64,000 nucleotides of DNA from Macrostomum hystrix. Its lineage: Eukaryota > Platyhelminthes > Macrostomidae. A program made the position numbers and the translations under genes. Positions 54,951-64,000 of this stretch are shown here, in pieces. The stretch spans positions 20,258,501-20,322,500 of the forward strand of contig CATNEN010000001.1 in assembly GCA_950097015.1 (NCBI GenBank), in the 5' to 3' direction. Below the pieces are notes generated by a model. The model saw nothing but the letters and a program-made list of their open reading frames with translations, searched no databases and was not told where the DNA came from. Each line of letters starts with the position of its first letter. The stretch's first letter is position 1.

Positions 54951-56348
54951 GGCCAATTGTCTTGATCTACACCTGCATGGTCCCTTCAAAGTTCATAGAA
55001 GCATATCCTGCTTCAGGGCTCAGTTCAGTAGGCTTCAGCCCTGATCACATGTGCCATAGCAGCATACATGCGCAACCTCCCAAATCTTAGCTGGCCATGC
55101 GACTTAGTTTTTGCTCTATTTATGACTTAGTTTGCTCTCATTTGCTCTCTTTTTCTCTCCCCTTTTTCCTTCTCTTCACGCCTTCCTTTTTTGTCCCTTG
55201 GTCCCCCCTTTGATTTTTTTGCATTTGGTTGATTGGTTTTTGCAACTTACCTTGCTTGGCCCTTGTTTCACTGGGTGTTGCGTATGTATGCATAGCAGGT
55301 GCCGCTGTTTTAGCAGCTTAGAAGGCTGCATCAGTTTCACTCACTTGTACAGGGAGTTGGTTGTCTCACTGCCTAGGCTGTTTTAGGCACCTAATTGCTA
55401 CTGAATTCAGTAGCAATATGCTTACAAAAGATTTTTGCTTTCAGCAAAAAAAATGTAGAGCTTGATTAGCCATAAATTAGCCATATAAGGTTCCAAATAA
55501 ATGAAAAAAACTTTTGTTGCTAGCCAGGCCCTGACAGTGAAAGCCATTTAAAGGGAGGTAAATAAAAAATAAACATTTCAATCAATGCAAATTAGAGTAA
55601 AGAAAGAGGGAGAGGGAGAGGGCAATGTACTTTGTTTGATACACAATAGATGAAAAAACATTTAGTACATTGGTATCCACAGCAATCAGGAAAGAAAAAA
55701 GTGAAAAATGTTCTGCTTTCCTATATTATTGCTTCTGTCCAAATCTTGGCCAACAATCTAGTGGAATAGTCATCACAGTCCTTGCCTTAAATGGGACATG
55801 TGCTTACTAATTAAAAAATATTGATAAGCCTTACATTGATATGGATATACTTTTTTTACCTTGGTCATAGTTAACAGTTTAAAAAAGCTTGCTTTTATTG
55901 TGAAAAAAACTTTTTATCAGTTTTTTTTTCATTATTGTTATGTCCTCCTTAGTAGCACCGAAGAAAGCCGTAAGATAGTGTTTGAGCGTTGGCGGGCTTA
56001 TGCCACTCATTAGCGTAGCCGCTCCCAAAAAACACTTTTAGACTTTTTTGGCTCCCAAAAAAGCCGTCTTAAGCATTCAATACTGTAACAGTATCTAGGG
56101 TTTCAACCCTAGACCCTTTTAGAAGCAGCAAGCAAACTAAATCTGTGTCACGTCACTACAATTATACCTTAACAAATTGTATACTCATCATATTTGTGCC
56201 CAAATAGGCTATAATCTATTTTTCTTCAACTTATTTTTTGTTTATTTACACAGGTATCATTATAGAGTGAAATAAATAATGTGTTGCTTTTGCCAATTGT
56301 TTCATGTGTTTCAGATAAAGCTAGAAAACCCATAGTTGAAGCTTTGGA
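54951..56348. other. Upstream region of haspin
   Basis: No gene recognised. A possible acceptor (gtgtttcag) lies at about 56313, so an untranslated 5' exon may exist. An inverted or partial repeat with gctcccaaaaaa occurs at 56025-56070. Confidence 0.4.
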
Positions 56349-59300
56349 ATGGTTCGACAAAAGAGAAAGCAGCAACAGCAGCAGAACAAAAAGCAGTCCA
56401 CAAAGATAGTTGCTCGCAATCGTAGTGCTGAAGATGACAGTCTGTTTGCCGACCCAGAGCTGAAATGTGGTCCCGGCTTGAAGAAGCAGTCAAAGGTGGA
56501 CAGAATGTCCTCATCGTCACTTGATTTATGTGGTTCATCTACGCGAAGCCGATTGTTGGCGGCTGCTGCCACTGACAGTGGCTCCTGTCCACAATTGATC
56601 CACAAATGTAGCCATGATGACAGCTCTAGGAACCCGCTAGTCACTAGGCCTGACTGTGAAATCAGGTCTAAACAGCCGCCGAAGCAGAAGAAAAAGCTAG
56701 CAGAACCAGAGCCGGCCAATTACAAAATTCTCGACTTCAGCTCCATTGAAAAGTATTCTCTGCTAGTTGAATCGGTTCAAGCCGAGTCGCAGTCGCCTGT
56801 GCCAGATGTGGCGTCGGCTGCGTCTTCAGCGACAGTCGCTCAGAAAACAGTCTTTAGACCAACTCTGCATTTTAGTACTCCTTTGCAACAGTTGCAGCGA
56901 GAGCAGCGGCGGAGACTTAATCAAGAGGCTGATGCCCACGATAGCACTAGAAGTAGTATTAGGCGCAAATCATTGCTACATCAACAGCCGGTACTGTCAG
57001 TGTCAGCAGTGTCCAATGTTGAAGTCGCTTCTCCGGCGCCTGTTGTGGCATTTCGCGATCATGTCTCGCGTGCCTTTAGCGACCCGGTTAGGAAAACTTC
57101 GGCGGGCAGCTTCTATGCCAGGGCTAAGAAGCGAGCCAGCAGTCGGCGATGTGTTGAATTGGATTTCCAGCGGCGAGACAGCGCGTCATCGTCTGATATT
57201 GACGCCGACAGTCGCGACGATGAAGCCGAAGACGAGGCCCTGTTGTCGTTGTCCGCGATGCCGTTGGCGTCGAATGCTGACGCCAGCTCGTCGGCGGAGA
57301 CCTCGCTGAATGCGACCTACTGGAGCCTATACTGGGCTGGTCAGCACAAGGACTGCGTGCTTCGCATCTGCAACCAGACCGGGCCCCTGGCCTGGCGACA
57401 GTTCCTGCCGGAGCAGGGCGCCGCAGATACTGCCGGCGATAGCGAGGCTGTCAAAAAATTGGGCGAGGGCGTGTTCGGCGAGGTCTATTCGGTTATTGGC
57501 GAGGACGGGTCCAACAGGCTGGCTGTTAAAGTGCTGCCGATTGCCGGCAGGCGAAAGGTCAACGACGAGCCGCAAAAAAGTTTCGCTGAGGTTGGCAATT
57601 CAGAAGTCTACCTTTTTCTGGGATTAACATAGACATGAGGTTAACATTAGAAACCTATAATAGGACTTTGGATTAGAATGAATTGACGCAGCTTCAGGTT
57701 TGGATAATGAGTCAAACTTCAGGTTAGGATTGTGAATAAAACTTCAGGTTGGGATTGTAAATCAAACTTCAGGTTGGGATTGTAAATCAAACTTCAGGTT
57801 GGGATTGTAAATCAAACTTCAGGTTGGGATTGTAAATCAAACTTCAAATTAAGATTATAAATCAAACTTCAGGTTAGGATTGTGAATAAAACTTCAGGTT
57901 GGGATTGTAAATCAAACTTCAGGTTGGGATTGTAAATCAAACTTCAGGTTGGGATTGTAAATCAAACTTCAGGTTGGGATTGTAAATCAAACTTCAGGTT
58001 GGGATTGTAAATCAAACTTCAGGTTAAGATTGTAAATCAAACTTCAGGTTGGGATTGCAAATCAAACTTCAGGTTGGGATTGTAAATCAAACTTCAGGTT
58101 GGGATTGAGAATCGAACTTCAGGTTGGGATTGTGAATCAAAGTTCAGGTTGGGATTGCAAATCAAACTTCAGGTTGGGATTGAGAATCAAACTTCAGGTT
58201 GGGATTGTGAGTCCAATTTCAAGTTGGGGGCCAACCAATTTGATTTCCAGGTGCTTCCCGAGTTGTTGATCGCCCGCAAGCTGACGGCCCTGTCACGTCG
58301 CTACCGCGCCAACCGCACGCCCGGCTTCGTTCAGCTTCTGTCAGCCAGCGTTCATCGCGGCCGCCTGCATCCGCGCCTCGCCGATGCCTGGCGCCGCTTC
58401 GCCGCTGCGGGCGTCACAGAGAACGACTGCCCTGCCGACCTGCCAGCCAGTCAGCTCTGGCTGGCGATGCGGCTGGCCTTCGCTGGCGGGCCGCTCGAGA
58501 CCTACTCGCTGAGTGATGGCGGGCCCGCCCAGGCTTTGTCCATCGCTGCCCAGGTAGCCGCTTCGCTGGCCGCGGCTGAGTCTGAGCTGCAGTTTGAGCA
58601 CCGGGACCTGCATTGGGGAAATGTGCTGGTGAGTGCGAGCCACAGGTCAATGCCAACATCCTCTCAGATCCTCATGTCATATCCAAATCCCTCCCAGATC
58701 CTCAGATTATATCCAAATCCCTCCCAGATCCTCAGATTATATCCAAATCCCTCCCAGATCCTCAGATTATATCCAAATCCCTCCCAGATCCTCAGATTAT
58801 ATCCAAATCCCTCCCAGATCCTCAGATTATATCCAAATCCCTCCCAGATCCTCAGATTATATCCAAATCCCTCCCAGATCCTCAGGTCATATCCAAATCC
58901 CTCCCAGATCCTCAGATCACACCCAAATCCCAAACTTCTCTTAGATGTTATTGAATATCGTCCAATATTCAATATTCAAATCAACCCCTCAGCACTGAGT
59001 CTTATACTCATTTTCAACCGCAGATTCAAGCAGCGAACAGTCCATCCATAGCCTACCTAGTTGCCGGTCAACCAGTTACCATAGCAACCAACGGCGCCGC
59101 AGCCACCGTTATTGACTTCACAATCAGCCGATTGAGTCCCAGATCGGGCTGCGTGATGTACACGGATCTGAGCGAGGACAAAGACCTGTTCGCTGGTCAG
59201 GGGGACTATCAGTTTGAAATTTATCGCCTAATGCGTACTGCCTGCTCCGACCAATGGCGTCAATTCGCTCCCAGGACTAACATTCTGTGGCTGCACTATC

Positions 59301-59470
59301 TGGCTGTGAAACTGCTTGATAAACTCAAGCCAGACTTTGCCGCTAAACAGCTGTCTGAAGTCCAACAGCTGGTTGACCATGTACTCACATTCAAAAGCTG
59401 TCAGGAGCTTGTCATCTGCTCCGACGTCAGCACCAAGGACCTCTTCGCCTCAGTGAAGTGCAGTCAATAG
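56349..59470 (+). CDS. HASPIN: Haspin, atypical histone H3 Thr3 kinase
   Basis: Three exons, 56349-57590, 58251-58628 and 59024-59470, all phase 0, 688 residues. An in-frame TGA lies four codons upstream of the ATG. The first 365 residues are basic and low-complexity (KQQQQQNKKQ, serine-rich). The kinase domain has the glycine loop GEGVFGEV (from residue 372), lysine 394 in LAVKVLP, the catalytic loop HRDLHWGNVL (Asp 533), and DFT (Asp 571) in place of DFG, as in the haspin family where human has DYT. The family signature TDLSEDKDLFAGQGDYQFEI and YRLM, then NILWLHYL, confirm haspin. Haspin phosphorylates histone H3 threonine 3 in mitosis, recruiting the chromosomal passenger complex. Each intron holds its own minisatellite. 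A 137-bp piece of exon 1 is duplicated upstream. Confidence 0.94.
57640..58235. repeat. Minisatellite in haspin intron 1, 25 bp monomer
   Basis: About 22 copies of caggttgggattgtaaatca plus five bases, running to within about 20 bp of the acceptor. Confidence 0.93.
58660..58935. repeat. Minisatellite in haspin intron 2, 30 bp monomer
   Basis: About nine copies of atccaaatccctcccagatc plus ctcagattat. The period is a multiple of three, so an apparent 300-codon ORF runs from exon 2 through the array into exon 3 in the wrong frame. Confidence 0.93.
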
Positions 59471-59589
59471 TAGTCAAGCTCTGAGCTCTGTGGATTATCT
59501 TTAACAAATCTCAGCTCTCTTTTAGAAATAGCTAGTGATGCATTTATGTTTTTCATTTAGTTGCTTTCCTGTTTGCTTTTGGGTCTGCT

Positions 59590-61375
59590 TTTACAATTTG
59601 CCTTATCTCATACTGTCTCTCCATCTATCTCATACTGTCTCTCTCTATCTCATACTGTCTCTCTCTATCTCATACTGTCTCTCCATCTATCTCATACTCT
59701 CTCTCCATCTATCTCATACTGTCTCTCCATCTATCTCATACTGTCTCTCCATCTATCTCATACTGTCTCTCCATCTATCTCATACTCTCTCTCCATCTAT
59801 CTCATACTGTCTCTCCATCTATCTCATACTGTCTCTCCATCTATCTCATACTGTCTCTCCATCTATCTCATACTCTCTCTCCATCTATCTCATACTGTCT
59901 CTCTCTATCTCATACTGTCTCTCTCTATCTCATACTGTCTCTCTCTATCTCATACTGTCTATCTCTATCTTTTTCATACTGTCTCTCTCTCTATCTCATA
60001 CTGTCTCTCTCTATCTCATACTGTCTCTCTCTATCTCATACTGTCTCTCTCTATCTCATACTGTCTCTTTCTATCTTTTTCATACTGTCTCTCTCTCTAT
60101 CTCATACTGTCTCTCTCTATCTCATACTGTCTCTATCCATCTCATACTGTCTCTCTCTATCTCATACTGTCTCTCTCTATCTCATACTGTCTCTCCATCT
60201 ATCTCATACTGTCTCTCCATCTATCTCATACTGTCTCTCCATCTATCTCATACTGTCTCTCCATCTATCTCATACTGTCTCTCTCTATCTCATACTGTCT
60301 CTCTATCTATCTCATTCTGTCTCTCTCTATCTCATACTGTCTCTATCCATCTCATACAGTCTCTCTCTATCTCATACTGTCTCTATATCTCATACTGTCT
60401 CTATATCTCATACTGTCTCTATATCTCATACTGTCTCTATATCTCATACTGTCTCTCTCTGTCTCATACTGTCTCTCTCTGTCTCATACTGTCTCTCTCT
60501 AGATCTCATACAGTCTCTATATCTCATACTGTCTCTCCATCTCATACTGTCTCTCTATCTATCTCATACTCTCTCTCCATCTATCTCATACTGTCTCTCT
60601 ATCTATCTCACACTGTCTCTCCATCTATCTCATACTGTCTCTCTATCTATCTCATACTGTCTCTCCATCTATCTCATACTGTCTCTCTCTATCTCATACT
60701 GTCTCTCTCTATCTCATACTGTCTCTCTCTGTCTCATACTGTCTCTCTCTAGATCTCATACAGTCTCTATATCTCATACAGTCTCTATATCTCATACAGT
60801 CTCTATATCTCATACTGTCTCTATATCTCATACTGTCTCTATATCTCATACTGTCTCTATATCTCATACTGTCTCTATATCTCATACTGTCTCTATATCT
60901 CATACTGTCTCTATATCTCATACTGTCTCTCTCTGTCTCATACTGTCTCTCTCTAGATCTCATACTGTCTCTCTCTAGATCTCATACAGTCTCTATATCT
61001 CATACTGTCTCTCTATCTCATACTGTCTCTCTATCTATCTCATACTGTCTCTCCATCTCATACTGTCTCTCTATCTATCTCATTCTGTCTCTCTCTATCT
61101 TTTTCATACTGTCTCTCTATCTATCGCATACTGTCTCTCTCTCTATCTCATACTGTCTCTCTCTCTATCTCATTCTGTCTCTCTTAATCTCATACTGTCT
61201 CTCTCTATCTTTTTCATACTGTCTCTCTCTCTATCTCATACTGTCTCTCTCTCTATCTCATACTGTCTCTCTCTCTATCTCATTCTGTCTCTCTTAATCT
61301 CATACTGTCTCTCTCTATCTTTTTCATACTGTCTCTCTCTCTATCTCATACTGTCTCTCTATCTTTCTCAAACTT
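59590..61375. repeat. 1.8 kb minisatellite, about 18-22 bp monomer
   Basis: Copies of ctctctctatctcatactgt with length variants (ctccatctatctcatactgt, ctctatatctcatactgt). The first AATAAA after the haspin stop that I found is at about 61568, so the array may lie in the haspin 3' UTR. Confidence 0.92.
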
Positions 61376-62330
61376 TATTCATCGTCTCACATTAGTTTAT
61401 TGTTTTGTGCAGGCGTGTACATTTGCAGCTGAAATTTGTATTTATTTTCTATATAGGTTTTAAATCCTTTCATGCAGCCAATTAAATTGCATTGCATTCT
61501 TGCGAATGCATGTCTTTAGCTCCTATTTTTTAAGTGACAACTTTAATTTTTCAGTATGATTTAGCTAAATAAATGTATTTTATTAGCATTTAGGATTCAT
61601 AATTTAATTTTTTTAAATTAGTTTTACAATGAGCAAATTAGAATAAACAAACAGTGACTTAGATTTTGCAATCTAATAAACTTTAATTGTATTCCAATAA
61701 AAAAGGAGGACAGTCTAAACAATTATTGTCAAATAAATCCACAGAAATTAAAAGCAAAATATCGATTTTTCGTTTTTTTTAAATATTTTTTTACTACTTA
61801 AAAAAAGTAGTGCTGATTGGACATGCAATCAGCGATTCGCTCAAAATATGGGAATTTTAAACAAAAACGCGATGTTTTTTAACTGGCAAGTTCTGTGCAT
61901 CTAATATCTGGGTGTAATTTTTTAAAGCAAAATCTGAAACCAATATTTCCGAACACAGATCACAAGCTAAGCATTCGTTGACAAATAACAGATTGATAAA
62001 AGAACAGGTTCATGAGGTAACACAAACGTTTGCTATTTTAAGGTGTGCTTCAAACTAACCTTTTTGAGCTTCCAAAAACTGTAAACTCTCTTGAGCTTTT
62101 TAACTTCCGTTACTTTTTTACTTCCGTTAACTCAAATAGCTTGTTCTTTAGTTTTAAGAATTTTAGTATAGGGATTAGAGAGACAATTAAAAACACAAGC
62201 CTTTTAGAAAGGGTGAAAATTTGTGTCAGAACAATAGTAGTTTCGCTTCTGACGTTAACGGACTTCAATTGGCGTTAACTGACTCAGTTAGCTGACTTCC
62301 GTTATTTACATATTCACTACGTTAACAACT
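61376..62330. other. AT-rich spacer
   Basis: No gene recognised. Confidence 0.5.
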
Positions 62331-62560
62331 TTACCACTCTGTTAAGTGCTATACCTGTTCCACCTCCGTTAAATTATGTTCAGACACCTCCGATAACTAC
62401 AGTTCCACCTCAGTAAACTACTGTTCCACCACAGTTAACTTTAGTTAACCACAGTTCCTCCTCCATTAACTACAGTTCTGACACCTCCGTTAACTACAGT
62501 TACACCTACAGTTCCACCTGTAGTTAACTGAACTGTTCGTAAATTACCGTTTCACCTCTG
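62331..62560. repeat. Degenerate minisatellite
   Basis: Imperfect units around acctccgttaactacagttc. Much more diverged than the other arrays. Confidence 0.7.
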
Positions 62561-62640
62561 TTAATACGTTGAAGCTTGCGATATTTTGGAGCAACCAGGT
62601 TGCCATGGTAAATAAACCGTTGCTATGCACAGTGTCCGTT

Positions 62641-64000
62641 TCAAATTCTTGAGTCATCAGTCCCATTGACCGAAGGCAGCACTACTCGCTGGCAGTGCTT
62701 GAGCACAAGCGGCACCCAGGAGCTGCCCTCGCCGTTGGAGCTGCCGCCGCCTCCGCCGCCACCAACGCCGCCGCCACCAGCGCCGCCGACACCGCCGGAC
62801 TTTCCGCCAGCCGACGAGTCGTCCGCCTTCAGCACAACATCGTGAATGATGCAGTGGTAGCCGTACGGGCAGGAACACCTGAAGGTCACGGCCACGGGTC
62901 CCCCAGCGACAGCTTGGCGCTTCTCGGCGCAGACGCCGACATTGTCTTCGTCGACTGTCGAGGAAAAGTAGGATGCCGACGGCAGCTGGATTTTGCCGAC
63001 CCCTCTCGGAGACGCAGCTGCCGGCGCAGCTCCGAAGGTCTTTGTAGTCGCTGAGGCTGCCAAAGGCGGAGGCTCGGGCACTGAGCACTGGCTCATCGGA
63101 CAGGTGAACTCGTAAAGCCAGCGGTTGTTCTGCAGGCTCCAGGACCGCAGCTGGTAGACTGGCGCCTGACCGAGGTTGGAGACACGGCGAGATTTATGCT
63201 GTCACAATAAGAAATCACAGAGAAATCCCAAATCTGCATGTCCCAGATGAACAGCCGGTGGCACAGCCGCAGCCGTTGCGTCCGTTGGCGCAATTAACTG
63301 CTCAAGGATAATGAGTTCGCCTCTCGCACCAAGTTCCTTGAGTTCGATTCCACGGCGAGGCCACATTCATTTGGGGCGCAGCCGCCGATAGAAGGCTTGG
63401 GTACTGGTCGTGCAATTTTACGTCCTTGAGCGTCAACCTCCAAGGCACAGTGAGAGTGTACACTGCCTGACGATGAGAAAGTCAGGGCAGATGTACACAC
63501 CTGTGTGCTCAGGAGTCAGCAAAATGGGCAGAATTGCCTCCTCACTGGCTGCGGGTCTAGTGTCACCAAATGATGAGCCATTATGCGCAGACATCCTGCA
63601 ATCATTATTTATATTAGGACACTGAGATTCGAACCCTCGACCCATTTGAAATCCCAAAATCCCAGTCCCATCAGCCTTGATCCGCCCGACCTTGGCAGCA
63701 CCGCGCCCTTCGGGACAGACGCAGAAGTGGCGTCGCAGCCGCGGTTTCCAAGAATCGTGCGGGCTTTCGAACATAGCGGCAACCTCGGCTCCGGCGCAGC
63801 GCCTGTCCGGCTGCTGACTGATGCCGCAGGTGAGGAACTGCACCAGGAGGTCCGGGTGCTCGAAATGCTGCCACACGAAGCTGTTGCCAGCCGTCAGTGG
63901 GATGTGCTCCCCGCTGCAGTGCTGGCACCCGCCGCAGTACTGACCCTGGTCCACCACCTTGTCGTGAAAGTGGAGCACCGCGTTGCAGACCAGTCCGGGC
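62641..64000 (-). CDS. Unrecognised cysteine-rich protein, C-terminal exons (runs off window)
   Basis: Minus strand. An exon entering from the right edge runs to about 63691 and encodes CGGCQHCSGEHIPLTAGNSF, LLVQFLTCGISQQPDRRCAG and RRHFCVCPEG. The last exon, about 63165 down to the stop at 62641, begins APVYQLRSWSLQNNRWLYEF, continues with TCPMSQCS, then a variable Ala/Ser stretch, FRCSCPYGYHCIIHD, a glycine-rich run and VPLVLKHCQRVVL. A donor at 63691 (ccaag/gtcggg) and acceptor at 63166 (cggtcag) agree in phase 0; a phase-1 alternative (gcgcg/gtgctg with gcgccag) is also possible. The paired cysteines and CxC motifs suggest an extracellular disulfide-rich protein. I do not recognise the family; the N-terminus lies outside the window. 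A family B SINE sits in the intron. Confidence 0.65.
63297..63620 (+). mobile_element. SINE family B copy 5
   Basis: Plus-strand copy with degraded head (gagttcgcctctcgcacc), box B-like gagttcgattccacggcg, body and 3' part (cctgacgatgagaaagtcag, ctcaggagtcagcaaaatgg) ending near atcctgcaatcattattta. It lies in the intron of the minus-strand cysteine-rich gene. Confidence 0.85.

Noticed and set aside
58149-59051. 300-codon ORF across haspin exon 2 and intron 2
   Set aside because: It includes minisatellite sequence on both sides; the spliced frame gives the conserved kinase.
59535-60963. 405- and 313-codon ORFs rich in SYCLSIYLILS
   Set aside because: Repeat translation of a CT-rich minisatellite downstream of haspin.

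Overview
The window is animal nuclear DNA. Genes are split by GT-AG introns, ORFs are GC-rich inside AT-rich spacers, and there are tRNA-headed SINEs, a LINE tail, hAT-like MITEs, a Ty3/gypsy element and many minisatellites. ARMC3 (a ciliary/flagellar protein), haspin, a protocadherin and TMEM220 are all metazoan families. The very repeat-rich, intron-borne minisatellite style fits an invertebrate such as a free-living flatworm (Macrostomum-like). That placement is a guess; nothing in the sequence fixes the species.

Layout. 1-2300: two minisatellites and unassigned DNA. 2333-5822 (+): TMEM220-like four-pass membrane protein in three visible exons, with a 2.8 kb intron that is almost entirely a 32-bp tandem array. 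6034-8520: two SINEs and two minisatellites. 8691-10521 (+): a secretory-pathway, single-pass membrane protein with a thrombospondin-1-like ectodomain. 10600-14930: minisatellites, a SINE and AT-rich spacer. 15013-23836 (-): a seven-cadherin-repeat protocadherin encoded by one large exon (21136-23836), with two smaller exons (15946-16037 and 15013-15528) that match it in phase and probably encode its cytoplasmic tail; the 5 kb between them holds minisatellites, a 540-bp CAG/CAA (CTG/TTG on the gene strand) tract and SINEs. 24141-24406: a 5'-truncated LINE with a perfect 11-bp target duplication. 24900-28400: three minisatellites. 30718-42061 (+): a complete ARMC3 orthologue, 20 coding exons and about 919 residues. 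43866-48431 (-): a Ty3/gypsy element with two 218-bp LTRs in which I see no difference and a 5-bp target duplication, but with broken pol. 49235-52440: a 3.2 kb 27-bp minisatellite. 54411-54935: a SINE fused to a piece of haspin exon, flanked by a 15-bp target duplication. 56349-59470 (+): haspin kinase, three exons, 688 residues. 59590-61375: a 20-bp minisatellite. 62641-64000 (-): the C-terminal exons of an unrecognised cysteine-rich protein running off the right edge.

Roughly a third of the window (about 21 kb by my tally of array coordinates) is tandem repeat, nearly every array having its own monomer. Most long introns hold one. Two loci suggest where some arrays come from: SINE 5' heads that have been tandemly copied (54697-54792, 37050-38550), and an intron array whose monomer resembles the sequence just after that intron's own 5' splice site (2676-5440).

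The host genes do not form a pathway: TMEM220, protocadherin and the TSP1-like protein are membrane proteins, ARMC3 is linked to cilia and sperm flagella, and haspin phosphorylates histone H3 in mitosis. All protein assignments come from reading conserved motifs, not from a search.
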